From assembly GCF_039540375.1 (NCBI RefSeq), contig NZ_BAABEX010000001.1, positions 106,965 to 170,964 on the forward strand: a DNA stretch of 64,000 nt. The letters are read 5' to 3'. How positions within the stretch are numbered: position 1 is the first letter of the stretch; the number at the start of each line of letters is the position of its first letter. Under the pieces are notes generated by a model. That model was not told the origin of the DNA. It was given only the letters and a program-made list of their open reading frames with translations, and searched no databases. Both the position numbers and the translations under genes were made by a program. Shown in pieces: positions 1 to 9,267 of the stretch. The DNA comes from Acidovorax_G lacteus. GTDB lineage: Bacteria; Pseudomonadota; Gammaproteobacteria; Burkholderiales; Burkholderiaceae_C.

Positions 1-424
1 GCGCAGGCTGCCCCGCGGCATTGACCACCCAGCCCGCAGTCAGCGTGAGTGCCAGCATCCAGGCTTTGATGTTCACGAACTGCAGGCCCACGCCTTGCCA
101 GAACCCCACGTTCAGGCGCGCCGTGTCCACCGCCGTGAGCTGGCCGGCGCGCGCGAGCTTCCAGGCCAACCAGAGCATGTAGCCCACGCCCGTGGCCGTC
201 ACTGCCCAGCGCAGCGCGGGTACGCCGGTGACCAATGCACCCAGGCCCAGGCCACTGGCCAGCATGAGCAGGGTCCAGCCCGTAGGCACGGCCAGACAGA
301 AACGCAGCGCCCGCTGCAGCCCCAGGTTGGCCGCCAGTGCGGTCGAGAGCGTGGTGTTCGGCCCGGGCGAGAAACTCATCGCGGTGCAGAACAGCAGCAG
401 GGCAGTCAGCTCGGAAATGCTCAT
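1..424 (-). CDS. LysE-family amino-acid exporter, partial (3' end outside window)
   Basis: Only the first 141 codons lie in the window; the gene runs off its left edge. The protein begins MSISELTALLLFC and carries the family motif SFSPGPNTT near residue 20, followed by hydrophobic segments at about residues 35-60, 62-85 and 115-135. This is the RhtB/LysE pattern of inner-membrane exporters that remove amino acids or related compounds from the cytoplasm. The start is the ATG complementary to 422-424. It is divergent from the MocR regulator at 613, with 188 bp between them that holds a palindromic operator, so control by that regulator is likely (inference). The substrate cannot be told from sequence. 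Confidence 0.85.
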   Translation of the reverse strand, partial: MSISELTALLLFCTAMSFSPGPNTTLSTALAANLGLQRALRFCLAVPTGWTLLMLASGLGLGALVTGVPALRWAVTATGVGYMLWLAWKLARAGQLTAVDTARLNVGFWQGVGLQFVNIKAWMLALTLTAGWVVNAAGQPA

Positions 425-525
425 CGACCAGTCCGGGGTGGGCAGGGGCTTGCGTGAAAAGACCAGGCCACTGTACCCTCGCAAGCAATACACAACCCAT
501 ACAGTTTGCTAGCGCAGTGCGGCAT

Positions 526-551
526 CTGTATTGCCCGACAAGGCAATACAG
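526..551. promoter_or_regulatory. Palindromic operator between lysE-like and mocR-like genes
   Basis: A perfect 10-bp inverted repeat, CTGTATTGCC (526-535) and GGCAATACAG (542-551), is separated by 6 bp. An extra half-site GCAATACA occurs at 485-492 in the same orientation as the right arm. MocR/PdxR-type regulators bind repeated half-sites between their own gene and a divergent target, so this is the probable binding site of the 613-2070 product. Binding itself is inferred. Confidence 0.7.
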
Positions 552-612
552 GTGCAGCCCCCTTGCGCTGCACGCCGCGTTCCACCGTCCATTCTGATTG
601 CCAAGGACCCCC

Positions 613-2070
613 ATGCTCATGCGCAGCCCCACCCAGTCGCTCACCGAGCAGCTGTCCACGCGTTTCGCCGAACGCATTCGCACCCGTCTGCTCGCGCCGG
701 GGGCACGGCTGCCCTCGGTACGGCAATGCGCCAGCCAGCATGGCGTGAGCCCCTCTACCGTGGTGGCCGCCTACGACCAGCTGCTGGCCCAGGGCCTGGT
801 CGAAGCCCGCAAGAACCGCGGGTTCTTCGTGCGCGAGGCCGGCGGGCGGCCCGATGCACCCGTACCGGCGCGTGATGAGAGCGGCGTTGTTGAGGGCTGG
901 AGCACCGCGCACTGGTGGGCGGCACGCACGGTGGCGCGCGGCGCGCCGCCTGTGAATGCGACGGCGCTGATCCGCGGGATGTTTCACCGCATCAGCGACA
1001 AACCCCAGCCGGGCATGGGCGTTTTTCCAGCCGAATGGCTCGAATCGAGCTTCATGCCCGCGGCCGTGCGCAAGGTGACCTCCACGCGCGTGCTGCAGGA
1101 CTGTTCGCTGCAGTACGGTGAGCCGCTGGGCGACAGCCACCTGCGCCGCGTGCTGTCGCAAAAACTGGCCAGCCTCAACGTACAGGCTGCGCCCACGCAG
1201 ATCATCACCACTGTGGGGGCCACGCATGCGCTGGACATCATCAGCCGCACCCTGCTGCGACCGGGCGATCCGGTGATGGTGGAGGAGCCGGGCTGGGCTG
1301 TGGAGTTTGCGCGCCTGGCCGCCCTGGGCATGCGGATTCTGCCGGTGCCGCGCCGTGCCGATGGGCCCGATCTGGACGTGATGGCCCGCTACTGCGAAGA
1401 GCACCGCCCCAAGCTCTATGTGAGCGTCAGCGTGTTCCACAACCCCACGGGCCACTGCCTCACCCCGGGCAGTGCACACCGGGTGCTGCAGTTGGCCCAC
1501 CGCCACGACTTCCATGTGGTCGAGGACGATACCTACAGCCACATCGCGCCTGAACATGCCACACGCATGACGGCGCTCGACGGACTGCAGCGTACGCTGT
1601 ATGTGAGCGGCTTTGCCAAGATCCTCGCGCCCAACTGGCGCATCGGCTTCCTTGCGGCGCCGCCCGCGCTGGTGGAGCAGTTGCTGGACACCAAGTTGCT
1701 GGCCACGCTCACGACCCCGGCGCTGCTCGAAAAGGCGCTTGCGCTGTGCATCGAGCAAGGCCAGCTGCGCCGCCATGCCGAGCGCATTCGCACACGCCTC
1801 GATGCTGCGCGGGCGCGCAGCATCAAGCTGGCGCTGGCCGCTGGCTGTCAGTTTGCGGCCGAGCCTGCGGGCCTGTTCGGCTGGGTGGACACGGGCGTGG
1901 ACACCGATGCGCTGGCCCAGCGCATGCTGGACGAGGGCTATCTGCTCGCGCCCGGGGCGCTGTTCCATGCCGAACGCCGCCCCAGCACGCTCATGCGCAT
2001 CAACTTTGCGACCACGCAGGACGCAGGATTCTGGCGCGTCTACCAGCGCGTGCGGTCACAGGTGCGGTGA
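613..2070 (+). CDS. MocR/PdxR-family transcriptional regulator (GntR HTH + aminotransferase fold)
   Basis: The protein has 485 residues. Residues about 5-75 form a GntR-type winged helix (LPSVRQCASQHGVSPSTVV). The rest is a fold-type I aminotransferase domain with HNPTGH, VEDDTYSH and the PLP-lysine segment YVSGFAKILAPNWRIGF. Such regulators sense PLP or an amino-acid adduct rather than catalyse transamination. An upstream in-frame TTG at 598 exists, but the ATG at 613 has AAGGA at 603-607 with 5-bp spacing and is preferred. The gene is divergent from a LysE-type exporter, suggesting control of amino-acid export. It converges with the HDOD gene across only 18 bp. It has no evident link to the flagellar genes. 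Confidence 0.88.
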   Translation: MLMRSPTQSLTEQLSTRFAERIRTRLLAPGARLPSVRQCASQHGVSPSTVVAAYDQLLAQGLVEARKNRGFFVREAGGRPDAPVPARDESGVVEGWSTAHWWAARTVARGAPPVNATALIRGMFHRISDKPQPGMGVFPAEWLESSFMPAAVRKVTSTRVLQDCSLQYGEPLGDSHLRRVLSQKLASLNVQAAPTQIITTVGATHALDIISRTLLRPGDPVMVEEPGWAVEFARLAALGMRILPVPRRADGPDLDVMARYCEEHRPKLYVSVSVFHNPTGHCLTPGSAHRVLQLAHRHDFHVVEDDTYSHIAPEHATRMTALDGLQRTLYVSGFAKILAPNWRIGFLAAPPALVEQLLDTKLLATLTTPALLEKALALCIEQGQLRRHAERIRTRLDAARARSIKLALAAGCQFAAEPAGLFGWVDTGVDTDALAQRMLDEGYLLAPGALFHAERRPSTLMRINFATTQDAGFWRVYQRVRSQVR

Positions 2071-2088
2071 ATCCGAGCGCGCGCCGTG

Positions 2089-3327
2089 TCAGCGTGCCGC
2101 CACGGCCGATGGTGCAGGCCGGCGCACTTCCAGGTCGGAGAGCACGCGCAGCAGCGCACGGTTGACTTCCTCGCGGTCGAGCTCATGCGTTTCGCACAGC
2201 GAACGGATGGCGCTCGCGTCGTCGGTTTCCAGCGCGCAGGCCATCTCCAGTGCGGGCGAATACGGGCCGCTGTGCAGCACGATGGCGTCGTAGATGCGCT
2301 GCGACAGCGGAATGCGGTGCAGGCAGGTGCCCATGGGCTCGCGCATCAGCAAGTACAGTTGCGAGAACAGGCCGCACAGGTACACCTCGCGGCGCAGTTC
2401 GTGCTCGATGCCCGCATTGAGCAGGTGCGAGGTCAGGCGCGCACGGATGACCAGGGCCTGGCGCACGGGCTCCAGGTCGGGCTCGGTGCTTGCGAAGGGG
2501 CGCTGATCGGACAGCCAGCGCTGCAACTGGCCATAGCCCATCATCACCAGACCGCGGCGCAGCGTGTCGATGCCGGTGCGCAGTCCCACCGCAGCCGAGT
2601 TGGTGTACAGCAGGAAGCGGTAGGCCAGCAATGGGTCTTCGGCCAGCAGGTCTTCGAAGCTGTCGATGGACTGCTCCTGGTCGATGGCCTTCATGAGCGC
2701 CGCAATCGCGTGGTGCGAGGGCTGCATGGGCTGGTGGCGCATCTGGTGCAACAGGTCGTCAGTCGGCCAGCCGGCCAGCGCCAGTGCGCGGTGCTGGTCC
2801 AGGCAGTGTTGCATCAAGGCACGGCTGGGGATGCCTTCGTACATCTGGCCGTCGATGATCGGGCTGACCGCTCCAGCGCGGCTGCCCGGCACGCCAGCCT
2901 TGAGCGCTGCCACGGCTTCTTCGGGCGTCAGCGACAGCAGGCTGTTGTCAAAGCAGCGTGCGGTGTCGGGCTCCGGCAGGCGCGACAGCGGGCCCCGCCA
3001 CACGAGCTTGAGACCCCGCTGCCATGCCGCCTTGACACGGCTGTGCACCGCCGAATCGCCCAGCCAGTCGCTGCGCACCTCGATCCAGGGGGTGCCGCGC
3101 GGCGCATGTTCGAGCATGTCGCACAACAGTTGGCGCGACAGTGGCGACAGCAGCAAGGGGGGCGAACTGGCCGTCCAGAGCTCGTGCACCGTGCGCAGCA
3201 GGTGGCCGATGTCCACCTCGGCCACACCGGCGTTTTGCACATACAGCTGGATGCCAGCCAGACTGCGGGCGCGGCTCCACAGTGGGCGGTAACCGAGCAG
3301 CAGACTGCCAAGAACGGACTGGACCAT
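2089..3327 (-). CDS. HDOD-domain signalling protein
   Basis: The protein has 412 residues. The C-terminal half (about 195-390) is an HDOD module: LLAEDPLLAYRFLLYTN, then GLVMMGYGQLQRWLS, then the helix around ALVIRARLTSHLL. HDOD proteins are HD-related but usually lack the metal ligands and act as scaffolds in signalling and motility control. The N-terminal half may be a degenerate EAL-like region (YuxH-type architecture), but no EAL catalytic motif is visible, so c-di-GMP hydrolysis is not claimed. It lies 52 bp downstream of flgL on the same strand and could be read through from the flg operon, which would place it with flagellar functions. Confidence 0.75.
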   Translation of the reverse strand: MVQSVLGSLLLGYRPLWSRARSLAGIQLYVQNAGVAEVDIGHLLRTVHELWTASSPPLLLSPLSRQLLCDMLEHAPRGTPWIEVRSDWLGDSAVHSRVKAAWQRGLKLVWRGPLSRLPEPDTARCFDNSLLSLTPEEAVAALKAGVPGSRAGAVSPIIDGQMYEGIPSRALMQHCLDQHRALALAGWPTDDLLHQMRHQPMQPSHHAIAALMKAIDQEQSIDSFEDLLAEDPLLAYRFLLYTNSAAVGLRTGIDTLRRGLVMMGYGQLQRWLSDQRPFASTEPDLEPVRQALVIRARLTSHLLNAGIEHELRREVYLCGLFSQLYLLMREPMGTCLHRIPLSQRIYDAIVLHSGPYSPALEMACALETDDASAIRSLCETHELDREEVNRALLRVLSDLEVRRPAPSAVAAR

Positions 3328-3379
3328 GGGTACTCAGGCGTTGGACCAGTGCCTGCAGGGCCCCGCCCGGCGCACGGCA

Positions 3380-4630
3380 CTAGCCCAGGAAATTGAACAA
3401 GGACAGCCGCTGAACCTGCGCATACGACTTGAGGGCTGCCTCGTAGCCGGTCTGCTGGTTCTGGAAGTCCGATATGCCTTTGATCATATCGAGATCTTCC
3501 ACGCGCGAACGGTCGGCCTCCAGCTGGATGGACCGCTTTTCCTGATCGCCGGTGATGCGGTCTGCGCGGTTGAGCAGCTCGCCTGCAAAGCCACGCATGT
3601 TGTGGATGCGGTCCAGCCCCGTGTCGATGTTGGCCAGGGCCTGGCCCACCGCCTGGGTGGCGGCGTTGCTGTTGGCCGCGCCCCGCAGGCCGGCCACTGC
3701 GGCGTCGATGGTGCTGAAAATGCTGGCGCTGGGTTGCAGCGTGATCGTGTCCCCGTTGGCCGGGATGCCGGTGATGTCGAAGCTCAGACCCGGCACGCCC
3801 GTCACGCCGATGGTCACGGGCTTGTTCGCCGGGAAGTCGGGGACGGTGACCGGCGCCGACACCGCCCCGGTAGTGGTGTTGGTGATGGTGTACGTCGCCG
3901 TAAGCGTGCCCAGCGTGGCACCAGGCCCTACGGCGCTGAAGGTGATGCTGTAGTTGTCGCCCGTGACCAGCGCCAGGTTGGTGGGCTTGACGGCCGTGGT
4001 GGTGAGCTGGCGGTCGTTGGCCAGCGGGCTCACGCTCGCGGTGTAGGCGCCGTCGCGCTGCGGATGGAACATGAAGGCCGAATCGCCATCGAGCGTGTTG
4101 GGCAGCCCCACGCCCTGTGCGGCGGTTTGCCCGGGCAGACCTGAAAAGAGGTAGTCCGGGTTGCCGCTGAGCGGGCCGACGAAGGGCTGCAGCGCACTGC
4201 CCAGGGCCGCCAACAGCGGAATGCCATTGGTGTCCTTGCGGTTGGCCACGGAGGTCAGTTGGTCGCGCAGACCCTCGATCTGGCTGGCGATCGTGGCGCG
4301 GTCCTTGGTGCTCAGCGTGCCGCTGCCAGCGTTCACGATGAGCTCCCGGATGTTCTGCACCAGCGACACCGCATCGCCCAGCGAAGACTCGGCCTGGGCG
4401 ATGGCATTGCGCTGCGTCTCCAGCGCGCGCTGTTCGTTCTGGATGCGGGCAATGCGATTGAGCGCGCGCTCCGCCTGGGCCGCCGACACCGGGTCGTCGC
4501 TGGCGCGCACCACGCGTTTGCCCGAGGTCAGGTTCTCTTGCAGGTTCGACAGATCGGTCTGCCGCGCACCCAGGTTGCGCAGCGTGTTGTCGTACATGTT
4601 GGCCGTGCCGAGCCGGTAGATGTTGCTCAT
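3380..4630 (-). CDS. flgL: Flagellar hook-filament junction protein FlgL (HAP3)
   Basis: The protein has 416 residues. It opens with MSNIYRLGTANMYDN and a flagellin-like coiled-coil N terminus (residues about 1-140, containing LTSGKRVVRASDDP), and ends with the matching C-terminal helix SYAQVQRLSLFNFLG. The middle, about 180-340, is a variable beta domain. FlgL is exported by the flagellar type III system and forms the second junction ring between hook and filament. CAGGAG lies just upstream of the ATG. It is the last gene of the flgB-to-flgL run, 30 bp after flgK. Confidence 0.95.
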   Translation of the reverse strand: MSNIYRLGTANMYDNTLRNLGARQTDLSNLQENLTSGKRVVRASDDPVSAAQAERALNRIARIQNEQRALETQRNAIAQAESSLGDAVSLVQNIRELIVNAGSGTLSTKDRATIASQIEGLRDQLTSVANRKDTNGIPLLAALGSALQPFVGPLSGNPDYLFSGLPGQTAAQGVGLPNTLDGDSAFMFHPQRDGAYTASVSPLANDRQLTTTAVKPTNLALVTGDNYSITFSAVGPGATLGTLTATYTITNTTTGAVSAPVTVPDFPANKPVTIGVTGVPGLSFDITGIPANGDTITLQPSASIFSTIDAAVAGLRGAANSNAATQAVGQALANIDTGLDRIHNMRGFAGELLNRADRITGDQEKRSIQLEADRSRVEDLDMIKGISDFQNQQTGYEAALKSYAQVQRLSLFNFLG

Positions 4631-4660
4631 GGGGAACTCCTGTCAGCGCATGCGGCGGGC

Positions 4661-6592
4661 TCAGCGGCCCAGGCCCTGGATCAGCGTGTCGAAGATGCTC
4701 TGCGCGATCTGCAGCATCTTGGCCGAGGCCTGGTACGCCTGCTGGTATTGAAGCAGCTTGGCGGCCTCTTCGTCCAGGTTCACGCCCGAGACCGCGGTGC
4801 GGTCGCGTTCAAGGTTGGCAGCGATGGTGTCGGACAGCTTGGCCGAGAACAGCGCGCTCTGGGTGCGGGTGCCGATCTGGGCAATCGCGCCTGCGAAGCC
4901 GTCGCTCAGGCTGGATTCGTCGAACATCTTCACATCGCGCAGCGCCTGCAGCGCGCTGGCGTTGCCAGCGTTGCGCTTGTAGGCATCGCCGTACTGCGGG
5001 TCGAGCGCGTTGCCTACGCGCACGGTGTCGCCGGTGCGTGGCGTGCCCTGCAGTGTGATCTCCCAGCCATCGATGACGATTGGAGTGCCTGCGGTGTAGG
5101 CCAGCCCGGTCGTGCCCGATGGCGGCGTGGTGGAGCCCGTGACGCCGTAGGTGGCCGGCGGGCCTGCGGTGAAGGTCAGCGTCACGCCCCCGGGAATCGG
5201 CGGCGCCACATAGCCGGTGCTGGTAGCCTTGAGGTTGGCCAGTTGCAGCGTACCCGCGTTGGTCGTGCCCATGGCCGCGTTGATGGGGTTGGCCACGGCC
5301 AGATCGCGCGGCGCAGCCACCAGGGCCTGGATGTTGTTGGCGGCCGTGCTGAAAGGCTTGAACAGCACCCGCTCGCCCGAGGCACCGGCTGTGGTGAGGT
5401 TGAAGGTCAACCCGTCGATGTTCAGGCTGGCAAGGTTGGTCAGGTCGGTGAAGGCCGTGGCCTTGCCGTCGGACAAGCGGATCACCTGGCCGGCCGGGCT
5501 GGTGCCAAAGCGCACCTCGTAGTCCGACGCGACGAACTGCGTGGGGTTGGCGAAGTTCACATTGCCCACAGCCGCGCCGCCGGTGTAGCCCGGCATGCTG
5601 GCCGGCAGCGCAAACAGATTGGTGCCAGCCTGTCCGTCGAGCGTGAGGCCCATGCGGTGCTGGGCGTTCATCGTCATGCCGATGCCCAGTGCCAGGCGGC
5701 CCAGCAGGTTGCGGCCTTCGGCCAGGTCCTGGTTGTGAAAGCGCAGCAGGCCCGATACCGATCCGCCGCCGAGCATGTTCTCGTCGATCTCGCTGGGTGT
5801 CACGCCCGGGCGGTTGAAGAACAGCTTGAGCTGCCCGCTGCCCGGAAACGCCTCGGCATCCCCGATGGACAGCTGCGTGGCGGTGGAACCCAGCACCAGC
5901 GGTTGACTGCCCGCTACGAACAGGCCCACCGTGCCGTCGTCGGCCGGGATCTGCGTGACCTGCACGTACTGGTTCATCTCCCGGATCAACTGGTCGCGCT
6001 GATCCAGCAGGTCGTTGGGGCTTTGGCCGTTGCCCTTGACGCGCGCAATCTGGTCGTTGATGTCCGCAATGCGCGTGGCCAGGCTGTTGATTGCGGTGAT
6101 GCTTGTTTCCAGTTCCTGGCGCAGGTTGTACTGGATCTCGCCAATGCGCTCGGCCGAGTCGCGCATGCGGGTGGCCGTCTCGTCCATGCGGGTCAGCGCC
6201 ACGGTGCGCGCCGTGATGTCCGTGGGCGAGCCCACCACGTCGGCGAACGCGTTCATCATGTCGTTGATGGACGCACCCAGGCCCGTAGGGCCGCCGCTGA
6301 AGACTTCCTGCAACTGGCGCAGGCGCGCCGCGCGCGCCGCATCGCCGGCCTGTACCGAACCTGCCGTGGCCGCCTGGCGCGTGAGCAACTCGCTGTGGTT
6401 GCGCACGATGGTCTGCACATCGACGCCCTGGCCGATGTAGCCGCCGCCCGTGAACAGGCCCTGCACCGTTTGCAGCGACACCGTCTGGCGCGAATAGCCC
6501 GGTGTATTGACGTTGGCAATGTTGTGGCCGGCCGTCTGCAAGGCGACCTGGTTGGCCATGAGGGCGCGTGCGCCGACGTTGAGCAGGCTCAT
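4661..6592 (-). CDS. flgK: Flagellar hook-associated protein FlgK (HAP1)
   Basis: The protein has 643 residues. The N terminus MSLLNVGARALMANQ is followed by the rod/hook-family signature HNIANVNTPGYSRQ near residues 23-36, and the C terminus has the export/assembly helix LLQYQQAYQASAKML. FlgK forms the first junction ring on top of the hook. The frame is open upstream to 6703, but the start at 6592 has GGAGA at suitable spacing and matches the family N terminus. A 144-bp gap separates it from flgJ, longer than elsewhere in the operon, so a separate flgKL promoter is possible; I found no convincing sigma-28 match there. Confidence 0.96.
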   Translation of the reverse strand: MSLLNVGARALMANQVALQTAGHNIANVNTPGYSRQTVSLQTVQGLFTGGGYIGQGVDVQTIVRNHSELLTRQAATAGSVQAGDAARAARLRQLQEVFSGGPTGLGASINDMMNAFADVVGSPTDITARTVALTRMDETATRMRDSAERIGEIQYNLRQELETSITAINSLATRIADINDQIARVKGNGQSPNDLLDQRDQLIREMNQYVQVTQIPADDGTVGLFVAGSQPLVLGSTATQLSIGDAEAFPGSGQLKLFFNRPGVTPSEIDENMLGGGSVSGLLRFHNQDLAEGRNLLGRLALGIGMTMNAQHRMGLTLDGQAGTNLFALPASMPGYTGGAAVGNVNFANPTQFVASDYEVRFGTSPAGQVIRLSDGKATAFTDLTNLASLNIDGLTFNLTTAGASGERVLFKPFSTAANNIQALVAAPRDLAVANPINAAMGTTNAGTLQLANLKATSTGYVAPPIPGGVTLTFTAGPPATYGVTGSTTPPSGTTGLAYTAGTPIVIDGWEITLQGTPRTGDTVRVGNALDPQYGDAYKRNAGNASALQALRDVKMFDESSLSDGFAGAIAQIGTRTQSALFSAKLSDTIAANLERDRTAVSGVNLDEEAAKLLQYQQAYQASAKMLQIAQSIFDTLIQGLGR

Positions 6593-6736
6593 GGGCGATC
6601 TCCGATGGCCGTGCGCCCGCCGTGCGCAAAGCGGTGGCCACGCTTGTGGCCAAGTTTTGGGCCCCCGCACACGGGCCGCCCCGCCGTGGCGGCAGTCGGG
6701 CAAGGGGTCGAGCGGTGTTGGACGGGCTTCATGGTG

Positions 6737-7651
6737 TCAGGCCTGTGCCCGCTGTGCACGCAGTGCGCTGTTGATGGCTCGGCTCAGCTTGTTCGCGTAT
6801 TCGGGGTCGGTGGCGTAGCCTGCCTTTTGCAGCTCGGACGCAAACGCCACCACCGAACCGGTGCGTGCCGTGGCCTGCACCTTGTCGTAGCGGGGGCTGT
6901 CGGTGATCAGGCGTGCGTAGTCGCGGAACGAGTCTTCGTACGAGTCGTAGGCGCGGAACTTGGCCACGACCTTGCGCGGCACGCCGTTGATGTATTCGGT
7001 GGTGGTGACTTCGGCCACCTTGCCCGTCCAGCCCTTGCCGGCCTTGATGCCGAACAGGTTGAAGGAGTTGGAGCCGTCTGCATTGCGGATCTCGCTCTTG
7101 CCCCAGCCGGTTTCGTGGCCCGCCTGGCCGAGCATGAAGGTGGCCGGAATGCCGCTGTCGCGCGACACACGCTCGGCCGCGGCACTGTGGTGCTGGACAA
7201 AGGCGTCGCGGCCCCTGGGGGCTACGCTGCTGGTCGGGCTGTCGCTGCTGCGGGCGGCGGGCGTGCTGCGCGGCTGCGCCTGCGGCAGGCTCAGCGTAGA
7301 GGGCACCGACAGCGACGTGTCTGCGCCGCCCATCTGGCGCGAGAGCTGGCGCGTGATGGCCTCGGACAGCCCGCCGGGCACGCCCGACATCTGCACGGCG
7401 AGCTGCTGGTCAAGCAGGTCGGTGCCCAGGTCGGCCTGGCCACCGTCCATGAGGCCGGACTTCATGGTCGCCTCGCGCATGCTTTTGATCAGCTCGCGCA
7501 TGAACAGCGACTCGAACTGCTTGGCCGCCTCGCGCACCGCCTCGGGGCTGTTGCTGCCCGCCTCTAACTTCAGCGCATTGAGCGAGCGGCCGTCGGCGGC
7601 CAGCGCCTGGGGCGCACGCAGGCTGGAAGAAGAAGGCAGGGTGAGCGACAT
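6737..7651 (-). CDS. flgJ: Flagellar rod cap / peptidoglycan hydrolase FlgJ
   Basis: The protein has 304 residues and two domains. The N-terminal rod-binding domain (about 33-75) has AAKQFESLFMRELIKSMR. The C-terminal glucosaminidase domain (about 150-300) contains MLGQAGHETGWGKSEI, with the catalytic glutamate in HETGW, and SFNLFGIKAG. It therefore has the dual-domain form, which caps the growing rod and cuts a hole in the murein layer. A low-complexity Pro/Ser/Ala linker lies at about 110-145. Its start follows the flgI stop by one base, indicating translational coupling. Confidence 0.96.
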   Translation of the reverse strand: MSLTLPSSSSLRAPQALAADGRSLNALKLEAGSNSPEAVREAAKQFESLFMRELIKSMREATMKSGLMDGGQADLGTDLLDQQLAVQMSGVPGGLSEAITRQLSRQMGGADTSLSVPSTLSLPQAQPRSTPAARSSDSPTSSVAPRGRDAFVQHHSAAAERVSRDSGIPATFMLGQAGHETGWGKSEIRNADGSNSFNLFGIKAGKGWTGKVAEVTTTEYINGVPRKVVAKFRAYDSYEDSFRDYARLITDSPRYDKVQATARTGSVVAFASELQKAGYATDPEYANKLSRAINSALRAQRAQA

Positions 7652-7652
7652 G

Positions 7653-8810
7653 TCAGATCACCTCGAGTTCGGCGTTGAGGGCTCCGGCGGCCTTGATGGC
7701 CTGCAGGATGGCCAGCAGGTCCTGCGGTGTGGCGCCCAGCGTGTTGAGCGCACGCACCACGTCCGACAGCTGCGGCGACGGCGGCATCTGGATCACGTTG
7801 CCAGGTTCCTGGTTGATCTGGATGCTGGTCTGCTCGGTCACCACCGTCTGGCCCTGCGACAGCGGGTTGGGCTGGCTCACGACGGGGCGCGAGGTGATGG
7901 TGATTGACAGGTTGCCGTGGGCAATCGCACAGGGGCCGAGCGTGACCGCCTGGTTGAGCACGATGGAGCCGGTGCGCGCGTTGATGACCACCTTGGCGGC
8001 GGGCGCGCTCGACTCGAGCGGCAACTCCTCGATGTCGGCCAGAAAGGCCACGCGCGCGCCGGGCTCGCTGGGGGCGCGCACCTGCACGGTGCGGCCGTCC
8101 AGCGCCGTGGCCAGGCCGTTGCCCATCTTGCCGTTGATGGCCTGGGCCACGCGGCGTGCCGTCTGGAAGTCCGAGGCGTTGAGGCCCAGCGTGATCACGT
8201 CGCCGTCGTGCAGCGGCGTGGGCACGCTGCGCTCCACCTGCGCGCCCTGCGGCACGCGGCCTGCGCTCAGGTGGTTGATCTGCACCTTGCTGCCGCCTGC
8301 GGCCGCGCCCGCACCTCCCACCACCAGGTTGCCCTGGGCGAGCGCGTAGATCTCGCCGTCGGCCCCGCGCAGCGGCGTGGTGATCAGCGTGCCGCCCTTG
8401 AGGGATTTGGCATTGCCAATCGAGGACACGTTCACGTCGATGAGCTGCCCCGGCTGTGCAAAGGCCGGCAACTGCGCCGTGACCAGCACGGCCGCCACGT
8501 TCTTGAGCTGCAACTGCCCCGCCGCGCCGGGCGGCAGGCTGATGCCCATCTGCTGCAGGTAGTTGTTCATGGCCTGCGTGGTGTAGGGCATCTGCGTGGT
8601 TTGGTCGCCCGTGCCGTCCAGGCCTACGACCAGCCCGTAGCCGGTGAGCGCGTTGCTGCGCACGCCCTGCACGGCGGCCACCTCCTTGATGCGCAGTGCA
8701 TGCGCAGGCAGCGCCAGTGCAAGAGAGGCGATCAGCAGGGCGAAGGTGCGCCACAGCAGGCGGGTGGCGGGCGCCCAAGAGGGGGTGCGCGGGTTTTCCA
8801 TGCCTTGCAT
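7653..8810 (-). CDS. flgI: Flagellar P-ring protein FlgI
   Basis: The protein has 385 residues. A signal peptide with the hydrophobic core LLIASLALALPAHA ends near residue 38, directing it to the periplasm. The mature N terminus LRIKEVAAVQGVRSNALTGYG is typical of FlgI, and the C terminus DLLAILQAIKAAGALNAELEVI is conserved. It forms the periplasmic ring around the rod. A second ATG three codons in (8801) is an alternative start; neither has a strong Shine-Dalgarno. It is separated from flgH by 457 bp rather than being coupled to it. Confidence 0.95.
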   Translation of the reverse strand: MQGMENPRTPSWAPATRLLWRTFALLIASLALALPAHALRIKEVAAVQGVRSNALTGYGLVVGLDGTGDQTTQMPYTTQAMNNYLQQMGISLPPGAAGQLQLKNVAAVLVTAQLPAFAQPGQLIDVNVSSIGNAKSLKGGTLITTPLRGADGEIYALAQGNLVVGGAGAAAGGSKVQINHLSAGRVPQGAQVERSVPTPLHDGDVITLGLNASDFQTARRVAQAINGKMGNGLATALDGRTVQVRAPSEPGARVAFLADIEELPLESSAPAAKVVINARTGSIVLNQAVTLGPCAIAHGNLSITITSRPVVSQPNPLSQGQTVVTEQTSIQINQEPGNVIQMPPSPQLSDVVRALNTLGATPQDLLAILQAIKAAGALNAELEVI

Positions 8811-9267
8811 TGTGAAAGCCCGTGGCCGGAACTAAACCCCGAAAAGACGGCGCTTCCGGCCCTTTTTGCGCGGGGCGTCGGGGTGGACATGAGGGGCGTG
8901 TGCCCCGCATGACCGGCGGTGCTCGGCCGCCGTATCGGGCCCCAAGAATCGAGTGCCAAAATGCTTGCTCGTGCTTATCAATCAAGCATAAGCAGCTATA
9001 AAAATAATAGCAAATGAAATGATGCCGCTCGCACCGCTGGCAGTGCGGGCCGTGCGGGCCGTGCCCCGCGTGCCGCGCCCGGGCTGGGCGCAGCCGTGGG
9101 AAGGTGCTGCACAACGCCCCCCGGTCTGCGCTGGCATGGCCTTGGGCGGTTCACCGTGCTGCTTCTCTTGCCAATCGCCGCGCTGCAGGCTGGTGGGCTG
9201 CAGCCACCGCCTCGTGGGCCCGTCGGTTGCGCACACGCGCATCCTTGAGAGGCGCGTGCAGCGCTTT
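8811..9267. other. 457-bp gene-free gap inside the flg operon
   Basis: No open frame here has a recognisable product or codon pattern. The segment holds one copy of the dispersed hairpin repeat (8963-9014), and a GC-rich stretch around 9040-9080 with repeated GTGCGGGCC and GTGCCCCG units. flgH and flgI are normally adjacent, so this looks like an insertion or expansion. Whether transcription continues across it is unknown. Confidence 0.6.
8963..9014 (+). repeat. Dispersed double-hairpin repeat, copy A
   Basis: The first part has a TGCTTAT / ATAAGCA hairpin. The second has GCTAT and ATAGC flanking an A-rich loop. It matches the other four copies in this window (27871, 41111, 41334, 61751) in order and orientation and is clearly AT-richer than its surroundings. 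It lies between flgI and flgH. Confidence 0.75.

Noticed and set aside
6593..6736. Search for a sigma-28 promoter for flgKL in the flgJ-flgK gap
   Set aside because: Only CAAA-type -35 matches without a CCGATAA-like -10 were found.
4259..7567. Long open frame (about 1100 codons) antisense to flgL, flgK and flgJ
   Set aside because: Same reason: long antisense frames arise from GC-rich codon bias, and flgK/flgJ are certain.
8982..9242. Short minus-strand open frame in the flgH-flgI gap
   Set aside because: No ribosome site, no recognisable motif, and it overlaps the hairpin repeat.
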